This document shows, in pieces, positions 1 through 43,639 of a stretch of 64,000 bases of DNA (position 1 is its first letter; the number at the start of each line of letters is the position of its first letter). The notes below the pieces were generated by a model that saw only the letters and a list, made by a program, of their open reading frames with translations, ran no database searches and was not told where the DNA came from. The stretch spans positions 18,709,154 through 18,773,153 of the forward strand of contig NC_083648.1 of the NCBI RefSeq assembly GCF_963576545.1, read 5' to 3'. Both the position numbers and the translations under genes were made by a program. The DNA comes from Limanda limanda (taxonomy: Eukaryota; Chordata; Actinopteri; Pleuronectiformes; Pleuronectidae).

Positions 1-3000
1 ATAAATCAATTCTTGATATCTCCTTCTGAAACTGTAATTTTGCTGCTAAACAACCTCACATAACATAACATAACTCATTATGTCATTTAAGTTCCAACTC
101 AAGCTTCTAATTTGACATCCTTGCATAGTGTGTTCAGAGTGAATTAATGAATAGCTTTTATAATCATTGTTGCATCTTGGCCCATCACCTTTCAATCTGA
201 TGTGAATGACGACATATTGAGTCTGCAGGAGCTGCTTCTTTATATGCAACATCATTGACAATTTAGAAAATGAGTTTAGCTTCACTGTTTGTCTAAAATC
301 TTACCTGTGGTTTAAAGGCATTTTTGACTTCAAACATTTTCATAGATTTTCTATAGAGCATATAAATCAATGAAATATGTGTGTCTGTATATACTTACAA
401 TTCCTTGAAAATAACATCTTCTGGTATGTTTGTCCCTTTAAAGACGGCCTTGTCAATAATATAAATAATTAAATAAATGTTCACTACCTTTGTGTTCATT
501 CCTTATTAACAAGAGTTTAAGCTTTACAAATGTAATGGTGTGAAATTCAGATATTCAGATTCTCATTTTAGGGTCATACTCAAATGGTTGAGCCAATAAT
601 CTCTTTCACTGGGATGTACTTTTTGTCGGTATAAATGGTTTTAGTAGCCTAATAAAAATTAGAACTTGTTTGTAAGCACTTGTGATGGGGGCAACATGTC
701 ACCACTATATTTTTACAGCTGTCTGAGCCTGAGCAAAGAGCAGTGACAAGAACACTGCAACAAAACAACAATCACACAGTGGGTCAGTTATTATCCTCGC
801 TCTCTGCTGTCTGATTTATTTATGTAGTATGTCCTCATGGAGAATGAGGAGGTCAATGACTCTACAATAAATCCTTTCCATTTGCGTGTCAGGGGGCTTT
901 TCCTTTTAAAATTGTCTGTGAGAGGGATGTTTTAAATGCAGGAGCTGGGAATCAAACCCACAACCTGCTGGTTATTGACTCCAGCTACTGATCTATAGCC
1001 GCCCACAACAAACCTAAAAGACCCAGCATTGTTGTCCTGCTGATTGAACGTTTTAGAGATTCAAACAGTTTAAGTTTGTTTGGAATAAAGCCAATCCTAT
1101 TTTAATTGCAATGAATGGCAGCTAAAGCTTTGCTGCACATACGAGCATCATAAAAATATTTAAAAATGTTAGTCCTCTGTATTCAGCATCCGGCCTGTAG
1201 CTCCAGCTCAGTTTCCCCTGGTCAGACAAAGGGAATTCAGTTTTCAAATTTTTTCTCCATCTGTGTCCCACTTCCCTCCTCCAATTTTTTCCTCCATTTG
1301 TCCGTTTATTTTTTACCTACCGCTGTCCACCTTCTGCAAGAACCAGCCTGTGTCACTAATTGCATCTCTTTCCACCCCCTCCACCCCGACCTCTTCCATT
1401 CTGTCCCTCTGCCAGGTGGTTGGCCCTAACCAAATGGAAAAATATCCAGAGGCTGCTCAGGGCCTCACGGCCGCCTGCCCCCTCCTCGCTGACCTTTTGC
1501 AGTGGGCTAATGGGTCTTTAGGAAATCCACAGTAGCAGCCGCAGTGGGAAGGGTGGGATGAGGGGAAGTGGAGCGGTGGCGTTAGCTGAGGATTTTCAGG
1601 CTCCATTCGCCTCGAGTCAACTTAAGAAGCTCAGCCGGCGCTCGAATAAGAAACCCTCGGCTCAAAGTCACAGACGTTTATATTTAAATATTAGCAACTC
1701 TGTTTGAATGGGACCCTTCAGTTCTGCAAAGGCCCGTCTCTGACTCTGACTCAGGGAATCAGTTCTGTGCATGAGTCGAAATTCATCATCTGGAAGTTAG
1801 AAGTGGCTGATGCTCTGAAGTCTGCCGTCTTTCATACAGACATTAATTCAGTAAACAAGTCAGCGTACAGAGCTGGAATCTAACAGCTGTACCCACTGGA
1901 GACGTTCTGTATTCGACCTTGACACCATAGACTTGAGACAGCAAGTTACCTTTTCAAAACTTAATTATTCATGTGTGTGTATGTGTGTGTTCTGTGTCTG
2001 ACTAAATGCCTCTGGTGTTTGGAGCTCAGTTAATACACAGGTTGTAGGAATTTAACCTCGTACATAAATTACATTTTTTCCATACATTTATTGATGCTGC
2101 TGCATGAAGAGAGACTTCAGGAAACGTGCTTCATTTCTTGCTCTACATGTCTGCAAGAATGTAAAAGATTTTCTAGTTATGTTAATTAACTCCACCAAGG
2201 TTGAACCCACTCAACTGAAATCCATCAAACTTGTTGTTTGGGTGCAGAATGATTCAGGGAGGTTTTTCTTTTTCCTCTTCTTCGACATTGCAAGATTTTT
2301 CAAGTGACACTCTAGTTTCCGAGAGTTGACTTTCGGCAAGGGCACAATTTTTAAGAAGACTGAATATTGGGTTTGTTTTGTTTGCTCTGTAGTGCTTGAA
2401 TAATCCAAAGGGCAAAGGTGACAGCACAACCTCCATAACGAAGGTTATCACCTTTGTCCTGTTCGTGCTCGAGGTTTCTTCCCTCTTTCTCCGTCATTGA
2501 GAGCTTGTTTATTGTTGCAGCTGTTAGGATTTTCTCTGTAACGATGTAAGGTCTCCACCTTCCTCTGCAAAGGGCCTCAAGGTTACGGAAGATGTGATTT
2601 GACGAGATACAAATAAAATGTTGAACTCCATAACAAGAGTTCACGTGGATCCTACTCCTCTGCCAAACACTGTTCACTTGGTAGCGGACAGACTGTACAA
2701 TGTGTCCATTATAGAATAAGAAGGTGTTTACCTTCATGTCAAGTGAGTAGATAGAGTAAATCAGTGCTTATGCTCCAGGTCCGGATCAGGGGGTGGATTT
2801 TTACATTGTAAGATAGGACATTTTGCCATAATTCATAATAATAATGAATGAATCTTGATTAAAAAACATCAGAAATGATGAGGGGCCTGCTATTTATGAC
2901 AGTTTGCAATTTGGTGCAGATCCAAATAACTGTTGGGCCTTGGCCAATCGAGTCATTCATTTTACTGCCCAAAATCGCATTGCATTTCACCCAAATTGCA

Positions 3001-3826
3001 GTACCATTTAAAAAAAAATACTCCAAACAGAATACTACTTGTATATTTTTGATATATTTTTCAATCTCTCAATGTTGTCTTCTTTACAGAGCTGGTACAC
3101 TTTTATAAATGTTCGACTACAGTGAAACATTTCTTTATACAAATACAGAATGGCAGCTTTTGAAACATACTGACATGGTAATAAGATCTACAGTACACCT
3201 TTTTTTTCAACTTTTGAAACACACACATGTACAGCATTATATCACATACATATGGACTGAGTTCAGAGTGCGAGGTGTTATTGTCGTGTTGCGTGTGTCT
3301 CACCTGCCCCTGGCGTGTGTCGGGTTAACGCCCTGGTCCCACGTGCTTCTCCTTTGGTCGTTTAAGGCAAAGAGGGAATACAACGTGGGTGAAAAGACAA
3401 CTTGACAGGACTTCAACACAAGGACAAACACCCGTCTTCATTTTCATTGTGATCACGGTCGTCGCTTCCGCCTCGCTGTGGGTTGATTGTCGTACAGTAC
3501 TGCAGGTATGAGGCGGAGTGCCCACTCAGACTCAGGACAACAAGGCAGTGAAGACAAGTGTAAGGAAAGGTGTTGCTGAGAAAATTCCCCCTTTTTTTTC
3601 CTTCCCCAAAAACAAGAGAAATTTGTTTCTCAAATGTGAAACTATAGCATAGGTGCATTCAAATGAATGGGTTCTTGTTACAGTTCAATTATCTTGCTTG
3701 GTCCCATTTTGTCTTTCTGTTGTGCACTTTATGAGTTAGTGAATCAACTGGAAAAACACCGACCAAGCATTTTGATTCTTAGAGAACACAATAAAAACCC
3801 AATGAAATGCTAAAGGAGAGACAGAC
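1..3826. other. 3' flank of slc1a7, no gene seen
   Basis: I see no exon-like open frame with splice sites and no RNA gene here. It is ordinary AT-rich fish intergenic DNA with a short TG run near 1972-1990 and a fragment of a dispersed repeat at about 2780-2990 (annotated separately). Small open frames exist but look random and resemble no family I know. Confidence 0.6.
2780..2990 (+). repeat. dispersed repeat fragment, 'GGTGCAGATCCAAAT' family
   Basis: It carries the words 'caatttggtgcagatcc' and 'gttgggcctt', which recur at 4525-4760, 5935-6470, 9866-10050, 35270-35520 and 36855-37310. The family is non-coding here and I cannot name its class with certainty. Confidence 0.5.
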
Positions 3827-3832
3827 TTTAAT
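3827..3832 (-). promoter_or_regulatory. possible polyadenylation signal of slc1a7 (ATTAAA)
   Basis: ATTAAA on the minus strand lies about 330 bases beyond the slc1a7 stop codon, which would give a short 3' UTR. It is the common variant of the canonical hexamer. No transcript evidence is available and other sites are possible further downstream. Confidence 0.25.
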
Positions 3833-4159
3833 CTTATTTGTAATGAGTTATTGTGTTCTCCGTTTCACTTCCCTGCGAGGGAGACTCGCAGATCTGGGAG
3901 TGAAACGGTTTGTCAGCCACTGCTGCTGTACAATAATACATCTGATAAATATGTACACTCACAAACATACACAATCAAATGTGGGTCATCATTTAGGTTA
4001 TGTAGAAAAAAAAAGTTTTTTCTTGGCCGCTGTCCGTCCTTCTCAGAAGAGAGAAGCGTGTGAACTTCAGTCACCCCAGTTCCTGGATCTGTTCTTCTTC
4101 TCCTGCTGGTCCTGCAGCTGCGGATGTGCCAGTGGCTGTCGGGGGGGGGCAGCTACTTT

Positions 4160-34232
<30,073 letters not shown>

Positions 34233-35269
34233 CCTCCTCCACTACCTCGTCCTCCTGCTGCTTGTCCTGGTCCTGACTGCAACGTCGCAACCCCCCCCCC
34301 CCACAGAGAAGACCAACCCTTTTACCACCTATTCAGCCATGTAGAGCCAGCCACAGAGCCAACAGCCGCCGCACAGGAGGAAATGACAGGACTGTGGATG
34401 CAGCAGGCGAAGAGGGATAGATAGATGCAGAAAGGTGATGTTCGAGAAGTAACAACCAAGAAAGAAAAAAAGTAAAGAGATAAAAAGTTGGGATTTGATT
34501 AATGGAGGGGGTAAAAAGTCAAATTAAAGAGGAAGTCGTCCGAATATAAAGCACTTCAGGAGTTTCTCTGTTCCGCCTCTGTCCTGCCTCGTTGGTTATT
34601 CCACGGGACTAAAGGCATCACACTGTCACTCTGTTGATCTCTGTCAGTCACCTCCCTCCCTGACTCCCCTGCCTCCCCCACACATTCCTCCTGGTGGCCA
34701 ACAGGGGGCTCTGCGACAGCTGGTGGTATTGTCCTCAGGGTTAATACTAAGATCCTATTAGGCCGTGCTGCACGACTCAGATCTAAGGCTGGATTAGAGA
34801 GCTCTCTGAACAATTGGACAGTGGACTGTTCCAGACCCAAAAAAAAACAAAAAAATGGACAATTCTGACAAAAGTGACAGGAGGTAAAAGAAGAGCACCA
34901 AACCAAAAACATTGGACTCGCAGTCCTTGTGCATTTTTTTGTGTTTCACAGAGAAACAGTGCCCAGGATAAAGACACAACTGAAGATTAAATTGCACGTG
35001 CACAAGAGGGGAACAAAAAAAGGCGCAATCAACATGCTAACAATGTAGATCTCAGAGTGATATAATATCACTACCTAGCTTTCCCTGAATTGATTCTAAC
35101 ATTTAAAAATGGATCAGTACTTCATTATGATATGAAGGTAAGAAAGAGATGTGAACGGGCATGCATGGAAAATAATACTGAAACTAGTATGGCACTCAGT
35201 AGAGCACTAACTACCGCCAAGGCCCATATCAGTCCCCTAAATGTGCCTTCCTCTAGATCCATTTATCAT

Positions 35270-35520
35270 TCTCCTGGAAATCAATAAAAATGTCAAAAAA
35301 ACAGCCCTGTTTAACAATGTCTCTAAATTTGAAGGATTTGTCCTTGGGTCCCGTCCCTCTACAAAATGGGTTCAGACATTTTTGTGTAACCTTGCTTACC
35401 AACGAACAAACAAAAACCACATTCAGATTCACTGGACTTCGATTTTTTATTTGGATCTGCACCAAATTACACACACTGATCAATATTAGTCCCTTAAACA
35501 TTCCTGATATTTTTCATTAA
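35270..35520 (-). repeat. dispersed repeat copy, reverse orientation
   Basis: Contains 'tttggatctgcaccaaatta', the reverse complement of the 'ggtgcagatccaaa' family word, together with 'cattcctgatatttttcatt'. Confidence 0.5.
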
Positions 35521-36854
35521 GATGAATGAATTCTTCTTCGAGAAATCAAGGAACATTTTGAAGAAGACGAGATGATCCGTCCAGTTGTTTTGCGGAATCC
35601 AGCTAATAAACGAAATGCAGACGAAAACAGAACCTCTTTAGCGGAGGTAAATAAAGACACTTCTCTGTCAGGTAGAGGTTTCTCTGAGGAAATTCCAGAT
35701 GCAGAACAAAGATTTCATACTCATCAATGTCTATTCTGTGGCTTTAATGATGGATGTGCAACAGACAGTGTGGGCATTGTACTGAGGTGATAAGGTCATA
35801 AGGTTTAAGCTAGAACCACCATTCAGTCACTGTGATTGTACATTAATTGTGGTGATACTAGCGTTACGGTTAGGGTTAGAAGTATTTCAAATCACAAAAT
35901 CTGTTTTAACTCTGTGACTTTTGCAGACCAATTTCTTTGTGCATCTTTTGTTGGACTCCTTGTTGTGTAGGTTTAGGGTTTGTACCTTGTGGTTTTCCTT
36001 GCGTTTGTCTTTTGGATTTGTTGTTCCGTTCATTTGCATCATAAATTAAATATGACATGTTTTACTTTGAAGCCTTGTCCTTGTGTGTGTCTCTCTCTCT
36101 CTTTATCTGGTTATCCCTCCTTTGTTGGTGACCTGCCCAGCTCCTTGTTAGTTTAACCTGTCTTGTTAACTTGTGTCTTCAATCATGTTTTCTCCTTGTT
36201 GCTCATTCAGCTCAATTCAGTTCCTCTGTCAGCGAGCCTGTGATTCCTGTTTTCCAGTAAGTGTATGACCAAGCTTCTTTTTTTTGACCCTTGCTTAATT
36301 CTGACTGACCTTAGGGCACCAAAGCTGAAAAGTTAGGACATTTTATTGGATTTTTACTCTTGTGAACTCTGCATTTCCTTACCTGAGTCTATACTTAACA
36401 GATGCTGTGGAACTGTGTCATAAAATAACCAAAACTCCATTTGTTTGCACTAGACTTTATATTTGGGTCAAGTTTATAGACTATCATTTGTTAAAGCCTG
36501 AATAGATTCTTATAACGGGTGTGCATTGTTGTGTTGTAATGTTACTCAAACAGAAGTACACTGGGACGATTTTCAGCTGCTGATTCAACTAGCCCAGGAG
36601 TATTTACACAAGATATATACGACTGTAGTTGTGTAAATGAGAGAAAAAAAAATGTGACCCATCAATGGTGTGTACAGCACAGAGGGATAAGTACACACAT
36701 CCATAGAAGAGGCCCAGTTCATTGTCAGCCTTGGTCTTTTATGTGTCATCTGTATTATCCAGCTGAATGAATATCATACCTTCACATAGTTTTGTAGCTT
36801 CTTTCTTCCAATAGAGGCACGAAGAGCTCTGATGTGATACTATTATTACCAGGG

Positions 36855-37310
36855 ACATTATGTTTTCATCTCAGTATAGCAGGTTTACAAAAAACCACTG
36901 AATGGATAACCATGAAACTTTGTGGAAGGATACGGTATGGATCAGAAGAACTCATTATATTTTGGTGCAGATCCAAAATTGTATCTTTCCTTGTGAAATA
37001 AAGTTTTGTTTTTACATTGTTGTCGATTTCACTGAATAGGTCCTCGATCTTGTTTACATGTTTAGGCGACTGAAAAAATTAGCGTGTGCAATTTAGTGCA
37101 GATTCAAATAAAAATTGGGCTCACGTGAATTTAAATGTGCTTTCATCAGTTTGTTTGTTGTTTAGCAGGATTACGCAAAAGCTACTTTATCGATTTTTAT
37201 CCAATATTTCAAATATTTCAAATGGTGAGGTAGATTGTTAGCCATGACATTCATTGATATCAGTCCCTTAAACATGCCTGATCCCCCCACCTCCCCCCAT
37301 CAACATCCAT
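36855..37310 (+). repeat. dispersed repeat copy, most complete in the window
   Basis: Contains 'gaaactttgtggaaggatac', 'ttttggtgcagatccaaaat', 'gtgtgcaatttagtgcagat' and 'agtttgtttgttgtttagca'. Two partial copies appear joined or overlapping here. Confidence 0.5.
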
Positions 37311-37369
37311 GAATTATCCCCCAAATCTCTGCATTTGCTTCCTCCAAAATTTCACGTATTCTTTACTAA

Positions 37370-37500
37370 ATCAAACCATATTCTTCCACAATAGGTTTGT
37401 GGTGATCCATTTAGCTATTTTCATGTCATCTTGCCTACATACAATTGTACAAGGGTGAAAACATAACCTCCTTGGCAGAGGGGGTGAAGAATCAAACTTG
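37370..37500 (-). repeat. dispersed repeat fragment, reverse orientation
   Basis: Contains 'aaaacataacctccttggca' and 'gaggg', the reverse complement of the 'ccaaggaggtta' start seen at 9866-10050. Confidence 0.45.
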
Positions 37501-38599
37501 CCACAGTAAATTAAACCGAACATGTACACAAAGACAAATTGGTAAACACACATTGGACAGTCGCCAGAAGCACTCTGCAGTTCATCAAAGAAAACTTACG
37601 AGTCCCTAGGGTTTCACACAATCACATGAGAACATTGCATTTAATTGGGAAACATTATTTAGCCTGCATCTTGTCGAAGATTTCCCCGACAGACTGAATG
37701 GAATCCAGGCCCCACATTACATCCTTTAATTAGCTTCATTCCTCAGACACGCTTGCCATAATTCCTCTGGTTTCCCTTCACTTCCAGGGAAATCATCCCC
37801 CACTGAGACACATGGTCTATACACCTTCAGAGAAAATTTAAATGATTATGCTGAATCTGCTGTGGAGACTCCTCGAAGCGGGGAGATGTGTTCTTAATAA
37901 ATGCAACTGAATTTGTAGTCCTCTATTACACAGAGCGACTGAATCCGGTGAGGTCTATTGTCAAAAAATGAGTATCACCCAGTGTCAATATATAAAATAA
38001 AAATATATAAAAGACAAAAGATATAAAAACTAAAGTAAAAAGTGAAATGCAAAATGCAAAACAGTAGAACAGTGTCAAATTGCAATATGCAATGTAATGC
38101 AATGTATATATGTAATGCAATATTATATGTAATGCAACATAATATAATATGTGTTAATTTAACACATCCTTGAGGTGTGGGGGCGGAATAAAAGTCGAAG
38201 TATGTCAGGTTGTTATTTTTTTTCTGCTCGGACTTTTCCTATCCCCTTTTTTAAGTTTTTCTCCCAATTGCCACTAGATATTTCGCACACTGGGCTCCAT
38301 CATCTGTTAACATCAGTCTTCTAAAGTGTGTCTTCAAGCTCTTTCAAATATAACAGCCACACAGCGTCTGCGACAGAATCCATTTTCTATTTATTTTCTT
38401 CAGTTTCTGAAGCACAGAGATCTCTCTCACCAATCTCCAACCACCTTCCGTATGTCTGCGAATCAGAACCATTTTAAATTGACAGGCGAGTGTCTGCCCT
38501 CTGCAATCAGCATATGCCATACCTCTATTTCTCTATATAAGGACATCCGTTTGTTGTATCATGAAGAGAGCGGTGTGCTGAACAGAGGAGTTGAAGTTT

Positions 38600-38900
38600 T
38601 AATATGGCCCCAAAGGTAAAAAAGAAGAAGCTAAAATAATTGAGGCAGAAGACACAGAGGGCACGGTTTTCCATAACGTGTCCTACGGACTGACGATATG
38701 TAAATCAAATGAAGCCCGGGCTGCAGTAACTGAGGTGGTGAATGCTGTGTTCCCTGAGGTTCGGACGATGGCAAGCGTTTAAAAAAATGGATTCACATCA
38801 AAGTTGATGCCAAAAAACGAGTCTCAGAGCAGAAAAAAAAAGAAACAGGAGGAGGACAAGGAAAATCAGGTTTGACAGGTTGGCAGCAATTATTGTTCAG
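38600..38900 (+). pseudogene. Harbinger-type Myb/SANT-like accessory protein, decayed
   Basis: Translating in two frames gives TEVVNAVFPEVRT, then, after a frameshift near 38780, KKWIHIKVDAKKRVSEQ and a threonine-glycine-rich ETGGG. The order 'VN-AV ... KKW-IKVDAKKR ... TGGG' matches the Myb/SANT-like DNA-binding partner protein of PIF/Harbinger transposons. The frame is broken and upstream residues are degraded, so it is a pseudogene. A transposase-like fragment lies on the opposite strand at 39400-39610, as expected of Harbinger's two-gene arrangement. Confidence 0.6.
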
Positions 38901-39399
38901 TCATCATTCGGTGGAATTTGTTCAAGGAATGAGGGAGAAAGTGTTGACCTCCACCAAGAACTGTCGCCCAGAGGTAATTTATTTCTTAATGTTTAAGATG
39001 AAATTTGCAATTTCTTGTGTCTTTTGTTATTTACGAGTGGAAATTCAATCAGAACAAATTTCAATTTAAATGAGAATAGCCTTGCTGCTTGCAACAGGGA
39101 ACTAATTGGGCTTAACAATATAGTTGCCATCGCCAGCCCAACAGTCCACTTCCCAGTCCTCTTACCCGGACTATGGAGTGAATGAAATTGCGACAGGAAA
39201 AGAAAAGTTGAATGAAACACAAACAGTTGATGGATGTCTTTGCAAATAAATATGTGCATGCCTAATTATGTGTGTGGGTGTATGTGTGTGTGTGTGTGTC
39301 ATTTGCTTCAGAAATATTTGGATAAACTCATGAGGAAAGGTGAATTCAATCACAACTTTATTCAGTATACATTCTGAAATAAGGCATTTAACTTTGGCT

Positions 39400-39610
39400 G
39401 TGCTTCTGCTCCTGCTGGTTATGGGATGCCATGAGCCATATAGGTTGTGCAGTACACAACATGCCAGGATAATTCTGCACCTTCTCAGGTTTATAAAGGA
39501 GCTTGCTTCCAGCTGTGTCCAAGAATCTTCAACAACCCTTGAGCTGCCCAGATGTGTGCTTGAGGGATTTGAGGGTTGGCAACTTGGAACAGAACTAATA
39601 TATATATATA
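39400..39610 (-). pseudogene. PIF/Harbinger transposase C-terminal fragment
   Basis: The minus-strand frame contains RRCRIILACCVLHNL, close to the 'I-ACCVLHN' signature near the C-terminus of Harbinger transposases and of HARBI1. The catalytic DDE residues are not visible in the remaining piece. Together with the Myb-like remnant at 38600-38900 it marks a decayed Harbinger element of about 1 kb. I could not identify terminal repeats. Confidence 0.55.
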
Positions 39611-39984
39611 ATCGTAAGCGTAAAAGCTTCCATTTAATCAGTTGAATCAACTAGAGATGTGCCATTAGTTTGGAGCGATGGATCAATTATAGACCAATAA
39701 ACAATTTATCAAAAGCCAAAACGGTTACATTTCAATATGACATAACATTCTCATATACTCTATTGTAAACTAAGAAAACTATCTTAGATTTTAATTATGA
39801 CAATAAATGATGAAAGTTGAAATGCGTCCATAACGTGGTTATTTAATACATTTGGTCAAACCGTTAGTAAATTAAATTATTGCTCTCTCTTAAAGCCTTT
39901 TTTTCATCTAAATAAATGGAGTTTTAATATTCTATGCATTAAGGTAAAAGGAAGTGTGTTTAGGACAGGTCATTCTCCTATATC

Positions 39985-40285
39985 TCACCGTACCCTGGGA
40001 GGACCGTATCAGGGAGGCCAACGAGAGGAAGAGGGCAAAGTATGCTGGGCTACTGGAAGAATGCCGAAGCAACGGGTGGTGAGCGAGGGGCGAGCCCATT
40101 GAGGTGGGATGCAGAGGGATCGCAGGTCAGTCTCTCTGCAGGGCCCATCACATGCTGGGGATCACAGGAGACAGGAGGCGAAGGGCCATCAAGTTGGCCA
40201 CCGAGGCAGCAGAAATTGTATCAAGGTGGTTGTGGATCAGGAGAGGAGAGCCGGGGGGAGGGTTGGCGCTACCTGGACACAAGCT
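39985..40285 (+). pseudogene. LINE (non-LTR retrotransposon) polyprotein C-terminal fragment
   Basis: The plus-strand frame beginning near 39988 reads LTVPWEDRIREANERKRAKY, and further on CRSNGW, an in-frame stop, EPIEVGCRG, LGITGDRRRRAIKLATEAAE and SRWLWIRR. The order 'VPWED ... A-ERK--KY ... EVGCRG ... AI---TEAAE---WLW' is that of the region after the reverse transcriptase in some animal LINEs. It has at least one stop and no detectable RT domain, so it is a truncated relic. I cannot assign the clade. Confidence 0.65.
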
Positions 40286-42960
40286 GGGGCATTATGAAAC
40301 TGAAAGAACAAATTGGAATCTGGTGGAATGCAAAGGTCTAGATAATTAATGGGAAACACTGATGTAATGAGCCAAGCCCCAGATCTCACCTGCAGGTCTG
40401 AGGCGTGTGAACCCTGACCATCACTCTGATTTCACCCTTGTCCCACACAGTGCGCCACATCTAATTTCATTCCCATTTCCAACAATATCCCCACGTGTGG
40501 CACATGGGGGGAGAGACCAGAGGCGGTCCTGTTATGTTAACATAACAAGCTTTCACATGATGGATGATATTACTCTAATTGTAATCCCAGATGCCACATC
40601 TGCTGTGAGGCTGCAGTGTAATCCCTGACCGCCTGCAGTTCAGGACGTGGACTCAGATGCACACAGAATAAACTGCAGCCTGAAATGTTAATTGCTAATA
40701 CTGGTTCTTGTAACAATGTAAATCAGACCTTAACAATGCCACAGGCAAGTTTAGTCCTATATCAGTGAAATGATAATCAACCCCTGAACATGCCTCTACA
40801 GGTGTTGTGCTGCAGTTTTCACCGCAGTAAAAAGTAAAAAGTAAAAGGGGACACAGGGACCTGCCTGAAAATCAAAAAGCTTTAGAGAAAGCTTGAAAGG
40901 CACAAATAGGCTCAGAGGACAGAGGAGTGGAGGTTAATGGATGGATGTTGAGTTCATTTTCTGAGCTAATTAACTGCTACAGTTTTAATATGTCGCAGAT
41001 TGCTCGGATAACAGCTCGTCTTTCACACACATGAGCAGTTGGATCATTGTAAAATGCAGATATTAACTGCACAACAGCTTTTAGCATAGTTGCATTCTAC
41101 GCCGGTTGCTGAGACAAATGCTGGTTGATTTCTTCCAGAAGGAGGTCATGTGATAGGACCCTGACGAATCATCAGAGGCTACATCAAGACCGAAAAGGCC
41201 CAATCAGCGAGTGGATTTGGGTGTCATCATTTCCAAACATCTCCGTCCAGATTAAAAGGCCGCCCCAGAAATGTCAAACTAGATCAAACTATAGTGATCA
41301 CTGCATTAGTTTAAACAAGATCTAACTTCAACGTTAAAACTGTTCAGGTGTGACCTTTTAAATGACGTTTGAAGTATTGAGTGGTCTCCTCTGTGATGTG
41401 GGAGATTCTTTTTACACTTTGTGATTATCCATCACCTTCCAGGAACCTTGCAGACAGCAGAATGAAAATGGAGGTTCCTGAGAAATGATTGCTTGGACTT
41501 ATTTGGCTTTTTACAAGAGGTGACATTGAGATGCATGAAATCCTGCTGCTGAAGGCGGCTTACACTCGTCTCCAGGGGATATGGTGTAAACCGTACAGAT
41601 GTTAACCAGCACAGTGAGGAGAGGTGCACATACATCAGTGTTGTGCTGATTATTGCTGCCGCGTGTCAGTGCACTGTGATGGAAGATGCTTACCAACTGT
41701 TGCCGACGGGCTGAGAGCGGAGGAGGGGAGGAGTGGCAGGTGAGGTAGGGGGAAGTGATGGGCGGGGGGGTGGTGGATGGCAGGTGATCAATCGCCTCTC
41801 CTGACACGTCCACGAAAGAGGAAGTGATGAAAGTGTGGATCTCAGTGGGAAACAGGCACAGTGCGTTTTAAGTGGCGGATGTGCGCTCCAGCCGTCGCGT
41901 TGCTCAGCAGTCACCCTCACCCCTCCAACACTGGCAAATAATCTCCCTTCTTCTGCCAATTCCCCCCCCCCGCCTGTTCTCTGGATTGGACAGTCAGAGA
42001 TAATCTGGGATTAGAGCGAGCAGTCAGGCCTGGTGTGCCGCTCATTAATTTTGACGGAGCGGACATGTTTAACATCCACAGGTCATCTGCTGGGCCTCAA
42101 CGTATTCCATTATATAGATCAAACCGGGGCAAAGTTTCAGCATATTTGGCGGCTTCACATGCTAAACTGAGGAGGAATGAAATGTGGCCGCTGCCTGTTG
42201 GGTGTGTGGCGGAGCAGGTGGTTCCATCTTCATCCTCATCACGCTAAATGAATGTAGTGTGGAAATATTGTCTGATATTGATGTTTTATGAGTACAGCAG
42301 GATTCAGAGAATATGAGGAATGTTTCAAGGGAATTGCTGAAAATGCCGCTTCGATTGTTGACTCTTCCCCTGTGCCTTGTCACTGTTGCTGGCCCCTGAT
42401 CCCAGTCCAAAGTGGTCTATATGTCTCCATGTGCAATGATTTGCTTTTTGTTTGTCGGTTCCAAGGGCAAAGTCTTAACAAGGAGAAGCAGCCATATAGC
42501 CTTGATACAGCACTTCACTGGAACCACTTGCCTGAGAGGAATGTTCCATCTATTGCAGCTTTTAAGCTTATTCACAAGAGTCATTTCTGCTCTTACAGAA
42601 TAATTTAAATCCACAATCTGTTGGGAGTTGTTCAACAACATCTGATCTTTATTTTTACATTACCCCCTGTGCACAGTTGCAGTGTTAATCTGCTCTAATC
42701 TATTTTATATTAACAGCGAAAAGGAGTGAAGGAGATAAAGTGATCAAGTCGGCGAGTCACTTTACCATTTAGCAGCTGCAGATTCTGTAAACCAAAGCTG
42801 AAAGGGATCAAATATTAGCCTTGCAGTTATTAGGTAGCAGTGGGACGACTTAAAGAAAACAAATGTTTGTTTTGCATCTGCTGAATTGGTAAATCAGCAA
42901 TTGGGAGCTAACCATAGGCTGTAGATAAGAGAAGCTATCACACTTGCAGATGATTGTTTT

Positions 42961-43035
42961 TTGGAGCTGGCATTGGCTCCAGCACCCCTCTGCCATGACC
43001 CTCAAAGGATAAGCGATACAGATGGATGGATGGAT
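42961..43035 (-). repeat. fish interspersed repeat fragment with GGAT tail
   Basis: 'ttggctccagcacccctctg' and 'tcaaaggataagcgatacag' followed by (atgg)n form the end of the same family as 17687-17840, in the opposite sense. Confidence 0.55.
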
Positions 43036-43639
43036 GGCGTGATGAACAACCACATACATACTGCCACCTTGTTTTACTCTTATGATGTGTCCTGGGCTTG
43101 CAGTACATTTCACAGAAGTAATCAACTCCCTTTTCAAAAGGAAATATTTCACCCTTCGTTTCGACTTAGATTTATATTTTACAACCAAAGGCTGGTGTAA
43201 AGGACCTACACCAATAATCAGCCTTTTAACACAGGGGCAGTGCCTCAGTTGATCTGATTAAAGAACAGAGGCTGAAGAAGTATTGAGTTCTGGTAATTGG
43301 AAAAGTTGCACAGGTTTTTTCCCAAAGATTTTTTCTCAGATCTGGCGAGAGTTCTTTATGTAGCCCTGTATAAAAATCACTAGGATACAGTGCCTAAAAT
43401 TAATCTCAAAATAGCATAGCAAATGTTGTATTAAAATAGAAAGTTCATGATAATTAGATAAGTTCATATTATTAAAAATAGTAGTTAAAATAAGGTTAAA
43501 TACGGGATAAAATGTAATAAATATAATATGTACAGTTAATAAGTTTAGCTATTTACAGTTAAAAAGTAAAGCAATAAATAGATGTGTGGTTAAAAGGCTC
43601 TGTGATTGAGAAGACGAGAGACTTATTGATTTGAGTGCT

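Noticed and set aside
42412..42608. Possible LINE relic ('ALHWNHLPERNVPSIAAFKLI')
   Set aside because: The wording faintly resembles the end of a LINE RT frame ('LWN-LP ... S--FK'), but the match is too short and there is no supporting tail.
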